Shown: piece after piece, positions 22,291-31,628 of the stretch | Numbering within the stretch: the first letter of the stretch is position 1 | How the letters are laid out: every line of letters begins with the position of its first letter | NCBI GenBank assembly: GCA_030658975.1 | Contig: JAUSBL010000044.1 | Span: 1 to 39,219 of the forward strand | DNA length: 39,219 bases | Source: Candidatus Latescibacterota bacterium | Lineage (GTDB): Bacteria > Krumholzibacteriota > Krumholzibacteriia > LZORAL124-64-63 | Direction: 5' to 3' | Notes under the pieces: model-generated | Databases searched by the model: none | What the model was told of the DNA's origin: nothing | Seen by the model: the letters and a program-made list of their open reading frames with translations, nothing else | Made by a program: the position numbers and the translations under genes

Positions 22291-23463
22291 TCAGTTGACG
22301 GTCTCGTAATAATCGTCCCCGTACCCCCAGTCGCCCTCGTCGCGGCGGTCGCGGGCGCCGTGCTCCTCCTCCTCGAGCAGGTCGTCGAGGGACAGCAGGT
22401 CCGTGGACGCCTCGAGGACCTCGTCCTCGCGGTCCAGCAGGCCGGCGAAGCCCCCGGCCCCCTCGTTGCGGCGCAGATCGTCGAGCAGGCGGCCGGGAGA
22501 GCGGGGACGGTCGGCGCCGCCGGCGGCGGACTGCAGGGCGGGCGGGCGCGGCGGCTCGGTCGCGCGCGGTTCCGGGGCCGCGGCGACGATGCGGGGGGCG
22601 GGGTGCGGGGCGGTCGCGGCGGCGGTCCGCCCGCGGCGCACGAGGATCTCGTCCATGAGGTCGAAGTAGGCGCGGCTCCCGCTGGAGCGGCGGTCGAAGA
22701 TCACCGTCGGGCGGCCGTCGACGGCCATCTCGGAGAGGCGCGTGTTGCGGGGGATGGTGGTCTCCAGCAGCCGGTCGCCGTACTCCTCGCCCAGGAGGGT
22801 CGCGACGCGCCGGCTCATCCGCGTGCGGTGGTCGGTCATGGTCAGGAACAGGCCGTCGAGCGCGGCCGCGTCGGCGGACGCCGCGCCGAATTCCCGGACG
22901 TGGTCGAGCAGGCGCGCCAGGGAGTCGCGGCTCAGCTCCTCGGCCTGGACCGGCACCAGGAAGCCGTCGGCCGCCAGCAGCGCGGCGCGGGTCTCGGCCC
23001 CGAACCCGGGCGGACAGTCGATCAGGATGGTGTCGAACGACGCGCGCGCGTCGTTCACCGCCGCGACGAACGCGCGGGCCTGCCGGGCCATCAGGTCCTT
23101 GTACTGCTCTTCTTCGGACATCGTCCAGGCGTCGGAGGAAACGACCTGCAGCCCGGGCAGCACGGTGGCGTGCGCGACGTCGGCGAGCGGCAGGCCCGAG
23201 AGCAGGACCTCGCGCAGTCCGCCCCGCAGCTGCTGCGGGCCCAGTCCCAGGCTGCGCGAGAGGCCGCACTGCGGGTCGGTGCCGATCACCAGCACGCGGT
23301 GGCCGTTCAGAGCGAAGCAGGCGCCCAGGTTCACCGTCGAGGTCGTCTTGCCGACGCCCCCCTTCTGGCTGACCAGGGCCAGCACGCGGGAGGCGTGTTC
23401 GTCCCAGGGGCGGACGGCGGCGTTCGCCGACGCTGAATCGTCGCGGGCGGAGGGGTTCAACAT
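22291..23463 (-). CDS. ParA/MinD-family ATPase without a ParB neighbour
   Basis: The 390-residue protein has the deviant Walker A SQKGGVGKTTSTVNLG at about residues 32-47, the switch I motif GTDPQCGLSRSLG, and ILIDCPPGFGAETRAALLAADGFLVPVQ for Walker B. The ATPase core ends near residue 260. A long low-complexity Ala/Pro/Arg linker follows, then an acidic tail (LLSLDDLLEEEEHGAR, ending GDWGYGDDYYETVN). ParA ATPases position DNA or protein cargo by patterning on the nucleoid. No parB or parS is present, so this could position a large complex. ATG 23463 follows AAGGA at 7 bp. It lies 34 bp after elbB on the same strand. Confidence 0.92.
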   Translation of the reverse strand: MLNPSARDDSASANAAVRPWDEHASRVLALVSQKGGVGKTTSTVNLGACFALNGHRVLVIGTDPQCGLSRSLGLGPQQLRGGLREVLLSGLPLADVAHATVLPGLQVVSSDAWTMSEEEQYKDLMARQARAFVAAVNDARASFDTILIDCPPGFGAETRAALLAADGFLVPVQAEELSRDSLARLLDHVREFGAASADAAALDGLFLTMTDHRTRMSRRVATLLGEEYGDRLLETTIPRNTRLSEMAVDGRPTVIFDRRSSGSRAYFDLMDEILVRRGRTAAATAPHPAPRIVAAAPEPRATEPPRPPALQSAAGGADRPRSPGRLLDDLRRNEGAGGFAGLLDREDEVLEASTDLLSLDDLLEEEEHGARDRRDEGDWGYGDDYYETVN

Positions 23464-23497
23464 CGTGGTTCCTTCTGGTTGCGAGTCCAAGGTTGTG

Positions 23498-24172
23498 TCA
23501 GCAGAGGGCGAGCACTTCGTCCACGAGCCTGCCGATGCCGTCGAACACTTCGGAGATCCTGTCGGAGACCATGTAGGCCGGCGTGGTCACGACGCGGTTC
23601 GCGTCGTCCACCACCACCTCGTCGACCCTGGCCGGCACGTGCCGGGCGCCCATCGCTTCCACCGCCGCCGCCGTGACGGGGTTGTCGCCGATGGTCAGCT
23701 TCAGCGCAGGGCGCCCGTCCCGGGCGCGGGCCCCCAGGACGCGGGCGACCAGGACCGGGGCGATGCAGGCCGCGCCGACGACCTTGCCCGCGTCGTGCAT
23801 GGCCTCGAGGAACGCGGCCACCGTCGGCTCGACCGTGCAGGCCGCGCCCTCGGTGGCGAAGGTGCAGAGGTTCTTGGCGACGCCGAAGCCGCCCGGCAGC
23901 ACGACCGCGTCGAAGTCCCCGGCGCGCAGGTCCTTCACCTCGGCGACCGGTCCGCGGGCGATGCGCGCCGACTCGACGCGCATGTCGCGGGTCTCGCCGG
24001 CGGCGGGCTCCCGGCGCAGGTGGTCGACCACGTGCAGCTGCGGACCCGACGGGGCGGCGACGGTCACGCGCGCGCCGGCCCGGTCGAGCGCGAGCAGCAC
24101 GGCCGTGGCCTCGTGGATTTCCGACCCGTCGAACACGCCGGCGCCGCTCAGGATCACCGCCACGCGTTTCAT
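23498..24172 (-). CDS. elbB: ElbB-family glyoxalase-like protein (DJ-1/PfpI superfamily)
   Basis: The 224-residue protein is near the usual ElbB length (about 217). The start MKRVAVILSGAGVFDGSEIHEA is a family signature. VVLPGGFGVAKNLCTFA forms the PGG turn, and VVGAACIAPVLVARVLG holds the nucleophilic Cys of the class I amidotransferase-like fold. ElbB of E. coli is a glyoxalase-like enzyme once tied to isoprenoid synthesis; its real role remains unclear. ATG 24172 is preceded by GGAGGGAGG at 7 bp. It is divergent from the ACT-domain gene, 165 bp away, and is followed by parA. Confidence 0.95.
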   Translation of the reverse strand: MKRVAVILSGAGVFDGSEIHEATAVLLALDRAGARVTVAAPSGPQLHVVDHLRREPAAGETRDMRVESARIARGPVAEVKDLRAGDFDAVVLPGGFGVAKNLCTFATEGAACTVEPTVAAFLEAMHDAGKVVGAACIAPVLVARVLGARARDGRPALKLTIGDNPVTAAAVEAMGARHVPARVDEVVVDDANRVVTTPAYMVSDRISEVFDGIGRLVDEVLALC

Positions 24173-24260
24173 GGCGCCACCTCCCTCCAGGAAGAGCAGG
24201 GATTTTCAGGCCACGGGCCCCGGATGTCAACCCCCTCGCAGTCGGCCGGCAAGAGACTTT

Positions 24261-24289
24261 TTGGGGGCGCCGTCGGCGGGTACTACCTT
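24261..24289 (+). promoter_or_regulatory. Possible promoter of the ACT-domain gene
   Basis: TTGGGG, 17 bp, TACCTT, about 48 bp before the start codon at 24338. The hexamers match consensus only moderately (3-4 of 6 each). Confidence 0.3.
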
Positions 24290-24337
24290 GGTCCGCGGAG
24301 CCGCGCGCAGCCGCGCCGGCCCGACCCGGAGGGGGCG

Positions 24338-24811
24338 ATGTCGAAATTCGCGATCGGCGGCATGGTCGAGACGCCGGCCCTGGTGCTGCTGAAGGTGCTG
24401 GGCGCCCGCAAGGGTCCCGGCGTGGCCGGCCTGGCGCTCTCGACGCTCGGCGCGCACGGGGTCAACGTGCTGTGCGTGGTCTCGTCGTCGGACCGTCACG
24501 GCCGCGAGAACATGACCGTGGCGGTCGGACGCGACGACCTCGACCAGGCGCTGGGCCTGCTGCAGGGCGTCCGCGAGGAGATCGATGCGGAGCGCATCGA
24601 GGTGGTGCGCAACTGCTGCCTGATCTCGGTCTACGGCCCCCACTTCAGCGAGCGGCCGTCCATCGCCGGCATGATCTTCGACGCCCTCGCCGAAGGGCGG
24701 ATCGACATCCACGCCATCAGCACCTCGGTCTCGACCGTCTCCTGCCTCATCGACCAGGACGACCTGGAACGCGCCCGCCGGCAGCTCGAGACTGCGTTCC
24801 TGATGCCCTAG
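24338..24811 (+). CDS. Stand-alone double ACT-domain protein, aspartokinase-regulatory-like
   Basis: The 157-residue protein has two ACT-like halves. The first is LVLLKVLGARKGPGVAGLALSTLGAHGVNV (about 13-42), with a beta strand ending ENMTVAVGRDD. The second is NCCLISVYGPHFSERPSIAGMIFDALAEGRIDI and HAISTSVSTVSCLID. The pattern matches the regulatory end of LysC/ThrA-type aspartate kinases, in which ACT pairs bind amino acids, but no kinase domain is attached. It may be an allosteric subunit or a free-standing amino-acid sensor. ATG 24338 follows GGAGG at 5-6 bp. It converges with the TGS-kinase gene with 19 bp between their stops. Confidence 0.85.
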   Translation: MSKFAIGGMVETPALVLLKVLGARKGPGVAGLALSTLGAHGVNVLCVVSSSDRHGRENMTVAVGRDDLDQALGLLQGVREEIDAERIEVVRNCCLISVYGPHFSERPSIAGMIFDALAEGRIDIHAISTSVSTVSCLIDQDDLERARRQLETAFLMP

Positions 24812-24830
24812 CCGGGGCGCCGCCCGCGTC

Positions 24831-26495
24831 TCAGTAGCGGAAACCGCTCTCCCCGATGAACTCCCGCAGCAGCGAAGTCGGCGGCACCAGCCGCGCGTCG
24901 ATCGGCAGATGCAGCCCCAGGAACTCCAGGAGCCCCCGCGCCCGACCGAAGGCCGGGTCCTGCAGCGGCACCGCCGCCAGGCGCGGTTCGGCCCACAGCT
25001 TCAGCACCCCCAGCTCGTACGGCAGCCCCGTGTTGAAGAACAGGTCCGCGTTCGACTGCCAGGGGAAGATATACTTCTTCTCGCCCTCGCGCACGCTGTT
25101 CCAGCGCTGCAGGGTCGTCGCGGCCGGGTAGCCGCGGAACTGGGCGTCGCGCACCAGGCGGCGGAAGAGCCGCGGCAGGTGGGTGGGCATGTAGGTCAGG
25201 TCGTCGATGTTGGTGGGGGTCAGGGCCGAGACGTAGACGCGCAGCGTGTTGCGGCGCGGCACGTCGGCGGCCAGGCGGGCGTTCAGCGCGTGGATGCCCT
25301 CGACGATCAGCGGCGAGCCCGTCGGCAGGGTCGCCGGGACCTCGCGCCAGACGCTGCGCCCGGTGTGGAAATCGTAGCGCGGCAGGCGCATCTCGCGGCC
25401 GGCCAGCAGACCGGCGAGCGTGTCGTCCAGCAGGTCCAGGCGCAGGGCGTCGATGGTCTCGTAATCGAAGGTGCCGGCGCTGTCGCGCGGAGTGTGCTCG
25501 CGGTCGACGAAGAAGTCGTCGAGGGACAGCGACAGCGGCTGCAGGCCGTGGTCGCGCAGCATCAGGGCGAGCTGTTTGGCGAAGGTCGTCTTGCCGCTGC
25601 TCGAGGGCCCGGAGACCAGGACCAACCGGCCGTCGTCCGGCAGGGCGGCGACACGGTCGGCGGCTCCGACGACTGCGCGCGTGTGCCGCGCCTCGCAGAT
25701 CGCGATGAGCTCGCCGGCGCGCCCTTCGGCGACCAGGCGGTTGATCGAGCCCAGGTCGGGGATCTCCTGGCGCGTCGTCCAGGCGGTGTGGTCCTTCAGC
25801 GCCGCGAGCAGCTTGGGCTGCGGCGCGAAGGGCTGGATCGCGTCCGGCGCGCCGGGGCGGCTCGACATCAGCACGAAGCCGGGCGGCTCCGGCAGCAGGG
25901 CGAAGGCGCCCGCGTGGGCCGTCGACGGCAGGTGCAGCCCCTGCAGCAGCAGGCGGCTGCCCTCGGGACGGCAGTAGACGGTGGTGCCGGCCGGGACGTA
26001 GCACGCCGCCTCGCGCGATTGCCGCCGCGAGGTGTCGCGCAGCGCGCGCTGCAGGGCGCGCGGTCCGTACAGCACGGGTTTCAGCTCGCGGTCGGCCGCG
26101 ATGATCGCCCGCATGCGCGCCTCGATCGCGGCCAGTTCGCCGGCCAGCAGGGGCGCGTCGCGGCGCAGTTCGCAGTACATCCCGTCGCCGTAGGAGAAGT
26201 CCACGACGATCGCGTGCCCGGGATGGAGCTCCTCGCAGGCCATCGCCAGGACCGTCACCAGGGTGCGCTGGATCGTCGAGTGGGACTTGGGGTGGCTGAG
26301 GCGCATCAGACCCACCGTCTCGTCGCCCCACAGCGGTTCGTTCAGGTAGGTGCGCTGGCCGTTGACCACGCCCAGGACGACCGGGTCGGCGCCGCCGTCG
26401 AGATCGTGGACCGCGAGCACCTCGAGCAGCGGAGTGCCGGGTACGATCTCGTAGGGGCGGCCTTCGATGCGGACCGTCGCGACGCCGTTGGCCAT
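24831..26495 (-). CDS. TGS domain / ThrRS-like domain / uridine-kinase-like fusion (nucleoside kinase)
   Basis: The 554-residue protein contains three parts. A TGS-like ubiquitin fold lies at about 1-65 (EGRPYEIVPGTPLLEVL). Next, a region like the second N-terminal domain of threonyl-tRNA synthetase follows (SHPKSHSTIQRTLVTVLAMACEELHPGH and IVVDFSYGDGMYCEL). From about residue 280 there is a P-loop kinase with Walker A VSGPSSSGKTTFAK, SLDDFFVDREHTP, FDYETIDAL, LIVEGIHALN and RDAQFRG. Such three-part proteins are known in Thermotoga and Clostridia, annotated as uridine kinase or nucleoside kinase. Phosphorylation of uridine or cytidine is likely; the role of the TGS part is unknown. ATG 26495 has AAGGAG 6 bp upstream. 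Confidence 0.9.
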   Translation of the reverse strand: MANGVATVRIEGRPYEIVPGTPLLEVLAVHDLDGGADPVVLGVVNGQRTYLNEPLWGDETVGLMRLSHPKSHSTIQRTLVTVLAMACEELHPGHAIVVDFSYGDGMYCELRRDAPLLAGELAAIEARMRAIIAADRELKPVLYGPRALQRALRDTSRRQSREAACYVPAGTTVYCRPEGSRLLLQGLHLPSTAHAGAFALLPEPPGFVLMSSRPGAPDAIQPFAPQPKLLAALKDHTAWTTRQEIPDLGSINRLVAEGRAGELIAICEARHTRAVVGAADRVAALPDDGRLVLVSGPSSSGKTTFAKQLALMLRDHGLQPLSLSLDDFFVDREHTPRDSAGTFDYETIDALRLDLLDDTLAGLLAGREMRLPRYDFHTGRSVWREVPATLPTGSPLIVEGIHALNARLAADVPRRNTLRVYVSALTPTNIDDLTYMPTHLPRLFRRLVRDAQFRGYPAATTLQRWNSVREGEKKYIFPWQSNADLFFNTGLPYELGVLKLWAEPRLAAVPLQDPAFGRARGLLEFLGLHLPIDARLVPPTSLLREFIGESGFRY

Positions 26496-26583
26496 GTCGA
26501 CTCCTTGCGGGGTGTGGGTCGGCGCCATGTTAGGGCCCGTGCGCCGGCTTGTCCATCCCGCGCCCGCCGGGCGAAAGCGCCGG

Positions 26584-26612
26584 TTGTGCGAAACCCGTCT
26601 GCCGCCTATACT
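26584..26612 (+). promoter_or_regulatory. Strong promoter of the two-gene GAPDH operon
   Basis: TTGTGC, 17 bp, TATACT (5 of 6 consensus), about 50 bp before the start at 26664. This is the best-matching -10 in the window, and a strong promoter suits a glycolytic operon. Confidence 0.6.
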
Positions 26613-26663
26613 GCTGCCCGCGAGCGATCGGCGTAGGACGACGCGAGACAAAGGAAGTAAGCC

Positions 26664-27685
26664 ATGTCCTTGAAACTGGGAATCATGGGATTCGGGCGGC
26701 TGGGCCGGAACATGTTCCGGATCGCCCACGACACCCCCGACATCACCTTCGCCGCGGTCAGCGACGTGGCGGATGTCGAGACGCTGGCCTACCTGCTGAA
26801 GTACACCACGGTCGAGGGGGCCTTCAAGGGAGAGCTGCGCCAGAAGGGGCACTACCTGGTCACCGAGCACCAGAACACCCGGGTCGTGCACGGCTCGCGT
26901 CCCGGCGACGTGCCCTGGGACGTGCTGGGCGCCGACATCGTCATCGAGGCCACCGGCATGTTCCGCACCCGCGCCGAGCTGCAGAAGCACCTCGACTCCG
27001 GCGCCAAGGGCGTGATCCTCTCGACGCCGCCGGTGGGCGAGATCGACCGCATGATCGTCAACGGCGTCAACGACGACCAGCTGCGGCCGTCGGACCGCAT
27101 CGTCTCCTGCGGCAGCAGTTCCTGCCACGCCCTGGCCGTGATCATGAAGGTCCTGCACGAGAAGATCGGCGTGAAGCGCGCGACCATGACCACCGTCCAC
27201 GCCTATACCAGCGACCAGCAGCTCAGCGACAACGCCCGCGGCGGCCTGCGCTGGAGCCGCTCGGCGGCCGAGAACATCATCCCCAACAGCAGCTGGGCGG
27301 CCGGCGCCGTCATGGACCTGATCCCCGAGCTGAAGGGCAGGCTGTCGGGCATGGCCCTGAACGTCCCGGTGTCCGCGGGCTCGAATCTCGACCTGGTCAT
27401 CGAGCTGGACAAGCCCCTGTCCGCCGCGGAGTTCAACGCCGTGCTGGCCGAGGCGTCCGCCGGCCCCTACAAGGGCCTGATCGGCTACACCGACGAGCCC
27501 ATCGTCTCCAGCGACGTGATCGGCAACTCCTGCTCCGCCGTCGTGGACTCCCAGGCCACCCTGTCGCTGGGCAACGGCCTGGTGAAGTGCATCGTCTGGT
27601 ACGACAACGGCTGGGCCTACGCCTACCGCATGCTCGAGACCGCCCGCAAGCTGGCGGGTCTGGTCCGGTCCCAGGAGGTCGCACG

Positions 27686-27689
<4 letters not shown>
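26664..27689 (+). CDS. GAPDH-family paralogue lacking the catalytic cysteine
   Basis: The 341-residue protein has the full GAPDH fold, with N-terminal NAD site IMGFGRLGRN and the catalytic-domain strands. The active-site loop that reads SNASCTTNC in true GAPDH is here SCGSSSCHA (residues 148-156), putting Ser152 (AGT codon) in the nucleophile position. Cysteines lie three residues before and two after it. The general-base His survives (TVHAYTSDQQ). Other phosphate-site changes are TTTG to NSSWA, and RVPVPDGS to NVPVSAGS, which loses an Arg. WYDNEWGY becomes WYDNGWAY. It is probably inactive as GAPDH and may be a regulatory partner of the active copy, or act on another substrate. Its stop overlaps the start of gap (ATGA). 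RBS AAGGAAG precedes ATG 26664. Confidence 0.9.
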
Positions 27690-28687
<998 letters not shown>

Positions 28688-28721
28688 CGGGCGCCGCCCG
28701 CGCGGCCGGCCGCTGCGATCG

Positions 28722-28757
28722 ACGAAGACCCCGGCCCGTCGCGGCCGGGGTCTTCGT
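28722..28757 (+). terminator. Terminator of the GAPDH operon
   Basis: Fifteen perfect base pairs (ACGAAGACCCCGGCC with GGCCGGGGTCTTCGT) surround the loop CGTCGC, 35 bp after the gap stop. The T-tract is weak (GTCTCC). Confidence 0.8.
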
Positions 28758-28782
28758 GTCTCCCCCCGCGCTCTTCCCCCTG

Positions 28783-28810
28783 TTGTCCGCCGCGTGATCC
28801 GTGCTAGAAT
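28783..28810 (+). promoter_or_regulatory. Promoter of the secreted Cys-rich protein gene
   Basis: TTGTCC (4 of 6), 16 bp, TAGAAT (5 of 6, preceded by TGC as in an extended -10), 42 bp before ATG 28853 and right after the upstream terminator. Confidence 0.5.
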
Positions 28811-28852
28811 TGGCGGGTTCCGTCCGCGCCGCACCCGAACGGGGAGTCGCCC

Positions 28853-29536
28853 ATGCGCCCGCTTGCGATCGCCGCCCTCGTCCTCGCCTGCTGCGCCACG
28901 GCCGCCGCCGAGCGCTCGGCACCCGAGCCGGCCCTGCTGGACTCGCCGCCGGCCCTGACCGTCACGGCGTGCCTGACCGGCAACGCTACGGCCACGGCGA
29001 CCTACTCCGGCTGGTGGGGGGGCAACGAGTCCTACGCCCGCCTGCTCTCCGCCGCCGCCCCGGGCTGCAACTGCAGCGTGGGCCTCTCGGTGACCACCGC
29101 CCACATGCTGCTGTTCCTGGAACCCGGCGCCGATCTCACCGTCCAGGCGAGGCTGCTCACGGCCGCCGGCACGACCGCCTGCCGCGCGCCCGGCACGGTG
29201 CTCGCGATGTCGTCGCCGCGCCGCATCCGCGGCATCACGAGCCCGGGCGTCTACGACGTCGCCGTGCCCTGCGACTTCGTCTGCGCCGAAGCGGGCCAGG
29301 ACTACTTCCTGGTCGTCGACTTCGTCTCGGGCACCGCCCCGAACCTGGCGCTCGTCGGCGGGGGCGAGGGCCACGACTGTGCGACCTGGAACGACTGGGG
29401 CGCCGGCTGGACCGACCTGGTCGGAACCATGGGCTTCCTCCACGACCTCACGATCTGGGCGGATCTGGACTGCTGCTACCAGGCGATCCCCAACGAGCGC
29501 GGCACCTGGGGCGGGATCAAGGCCGACTACCGGTGA
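28853..29536 (+). CDS. Secreted cysteine-rich protein, function unknown
   Basis: The 227-residue protein has a clear signal peptide (MRPLAIAALVLACCATAAAE). The mature part is rich in Gly, Ala, Thr and Trp, with many cysteines in pairs (PGCNCSVG, PCDFVCAEAG, DLDCCYQ) that suggest disulfides. Strand-like segments such as HMLLFLEPGADLTVQARLL and YDVAVPCDFVCAEAGQDYFLVVDFVSG look like an extracellular beta-sandwich of the pre-peptidase or CARDB type. The end (NERGTWGGIKADYR) is typical of short secreted proteins in metagenomic FCB-group genomes, as far as I recall. GGGGAG lies 6 bp before ATG 28853. It is followed by the M1 aminopeptidase gene after 97 bp. Confidence 0.75.
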   Translation: MRPLAIAALVLACCATAAAERSAPEPALLDSPPALTVTACLTGNATATATYSGWWGGNESYARLLSAAAPGCNCSVGLSVTTAHMLLFLEPGADLTVQARLLTAAGTTACRAPGTVLAMSSPRRIRGITSPGVYDVAVPCDFVCAEAGQDYFLVVDFVSGTAPNLALVGGGEGHDCATWNDWGAGWTDLVGTMGFLHDLTIWADLDCCYQAIPNERGTWGGIKADYR

Positions 29537-29633
29537 AGCGGCCATCCCGGCCGCCGCGTTGCCGTCGCCCGGGCCGCCGACGTATCTTGGCGGAGAGGCA
29601 CGCCGTTCCGCCCGTCCGCGAGGAGTTCGCCCG

Positions 29634-31628
29634 ATGAAGCACCACGCCCGATCCGTCCGCCCGTCGCGGGGCGCCGGCCTGCTGGCCTCTCTGCTGGTCT
29701 TGGCCTGCGGCGCCGCCGCCGCGCCCGACCCGGCCCCCCACCGCTTCCAGGAAGCGGCGACCAAGGCCCGGCTGGCCGCCGCCGCCGGCCGCGTCGAGAC
29801 CGAGAAGACCGCCGGCCAGGACTTCTACGACGTCCTGCACTACGACCTGGACCTGACGCTGAACCCGGCGGCCCGCATCCTGACCGGACAGGTCGCGACC
29901 ACCGCCCGCGTCGTCGGTTCGCCCCTGTCCTCCCTGGACCTGGACCTGAAATCGACGATGGCGGTGACCGCCGCCACCGCCGCGGGCGTCGCGACGACCT
30001 GGAGCCGCAGCGGCGACGTGCTGTCGGTGGACCTGGGCCGCGTCCACGTCCCGGGCGAGACCGTCACCGTGTCGGTCTCCTACCAGGGCAACCCCGCCGG
30101 CAGCTACTTCGGCTGGAGCAGCGCGGGCGGCCAGACCATGATCTGGACGCTGAGCGAGCCCTACGGCTCCCGCCACTGGTGGCCCTGCAAGGACCTGAAC
30201 ACCGACAAGGCCGATTCGGTGGACGTGCGCGTGACCGTGCCCGACGGGCTGATCGTGGCCTCCAACGGCCTGCTCGCGTCGGAGACCGACAACGGCGCGA
30301 CCCGCACCTTCCAGTGGCGCACGCGCTACCCCATCGTGCCCTACCTGGTCTCGCTCGCGATCCACCCGTACACGCGATTCTCCCACTGGTACACGCCGCT
30401 GGCGGGCGGCGACCCGATGGAAGTGCAGTACTTCGTGTACCCGAGCCATTACGAGGCGGTCCAGGCCAACTACGCCAAGACCGTGCCGATGATCACGGCC
30501 TTCGCGCAGGCGTTCGGGGAGTACCCCTTCGTGCAGGAGAAGTACGGGCACGCGGAGTTCACGTGGGGCGGCGGCATGGAGCACCAGACGATCACGAGCC
30601 TCGGCGGCTACTCCGAGGACCTGATCTCCCACGAGTTGGCGCACCAGTGGTGGGGGGACATGATCACCTGCGCCGACTTCCACCACATCTGGCTCAACGA
30701 GGGGTTCGCCACCTGGTGCGAGGCCTACTGGAAGGAGCGGACGGCGGGCGTCGCCACCTACCGCGCCTACATGGCGGCCGCCGCCTACCTGGGCCCCGGC
30801 ACCGTCTACGTCGAGGACACGAGCGACTTCTGGGCCATCTTCGACGGCAACCTGAGCTACAACAAGGGCTCGTGGGTCGTGCACATGCTGCGCGGCGTGC
30901 TCGGCGACGAGGACTTCTTCGCCGGCCTGGCGGCCTACCGCGAACAGTACGCCTACGGCAGCGTCACGACCGAACAGTTCCGCGACGTCATGGAGCAGGT
31001 CTCGGGACGCGACCTCGACTCGTTCTTCCAGCAGTGGGTCTACGGGGAGTACTACCCCTTCTACCTCTACGACTGGGAGACGACCACGCACGCGGACGGT
31101 CTGGTGCTGAACCTCGCCGTGACCCAGACGCAGGCCGGCGCCGGCCCGTTCGCGATGCCGTTGCCGGTGCGCGTGACCACCGCCGCGGGGGTCGTGGACA
31201 CCGTCGTCTGGAACGACGCCGTCGCGCAGTCCTACCGCATCGCGGTACCCGGCGCCGTGACCGGCGTCACGCTCGATCCCGACGGCTGGATCCTCTGCGA
31301 GAAGGCGGCCGTGCCGCTCATGGGGACCGCGGCGCCGGAGATCCCGCCCGCCGCGGCGCCCCGGCTGACCTGCGCCCCGAACCCGTTCAACCCCGAGACC
31401 GAGGCCGTCGTCGCCACCGCGGCGGCGGGTCGCGTGGACCTCGCCGTGCACGACGCCGCCGGGCGTCTGATCGAGGTGCTCTGCGCCGCCGACCTGCCGG
31501 CCGGCGAGCACCGCTTCCGCTGGCGCGGCCGCGACGACGCGGGCCGCGCCGTCGCGTCGGGCACCTACTTCCTGCGCCTGCGCACGCCGTCGGGCGCCGT
31601 GCTGCGCCCCGTGGCGCTGGTGCGTTGA
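29634..31628 (+). CDS. Secreted M1-family aminopeptidase with C-terminal FlgD/FN3-like domain
   Basis: The 664-residue protein has a signal peptide, an N-terminal beta domain, and a gluzincin core. The core has GGGMEHQTI (substrate-binding loop) and HELAHQWWGDM with the third zinc ligand in WLNEGFATW 18 residues on. These are the HEXXH-x18-E marks of M1 metallopeptidases. After about residue 575 there is a separate domain starting CAPNPFNPETEAVV and ending SGTYFLRLRTPSGAV, a FlgD-like/secretion-system-type tail common on exported proteins of Krumholzibacteriota-like and other FCB lineages. It releases N-terminal amino acids from peptides outside the cytoplasm. AGGAG is 8 bp before ATG 29634. 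The stop overlaps a TTG start of the importer gene (TTGA). Confidence 0.93.
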   Translation: MKHHARSVRPSRGAGLLASLLVLACGAAAAPDPAPHRFQEAATKARLAAAAGRVETEKTAGQDFYDVLHYDLDLTLNPAARILTGQVATTARVVGSPLSSLDLDLKSTMAVTAATAAGVATTWSRSGDVLSVDLGRVHVPGETVTVSVSYQGNPAGSYFGWSSAGGQTMIWTLSEPYGSRHWWPCKDLNTDKADSVDVRVTVPDGLIVASNGLLASETDNGATRTFQWRTRYPIVPYLVSLAIHPYTRFSHWYTPLAGGDPMEVQYFVYPSHYEAVQANYAKTVPMITAFAQAFGEYPFVQEKYGHAEFTWGGGMEHQTITSLGGYSEDLISHELAHQWWGDMITCADFHHIWLNEGFATWCEAYWKERTAGVATYRAYMAAAAYLGPGTVYVEDTSDFWAIFDGNLSYNKGSWVVHMLRGVLGDEDFFAGLAAYREQYAYGSVTTEQFRDVMEQVSGRDLDSFFQQWVYGEYYPFYLYDWETTTHADGLVLNLAVTQTQAGAGPFAMPLPVRVTTAAGVVDTVVWNDAVAQSYRIAVPGAVTGVTLDPDGWILCEKAAVPLMGTAAPEIPPAAAPRLTCAPNPFNPETEAVVATAAAGRVDLAVHDAAGRLIEVLCAADLPAGEHRFRWRGRDDAGRAVASGTYFLRLRTPSGAVLRPVALVR

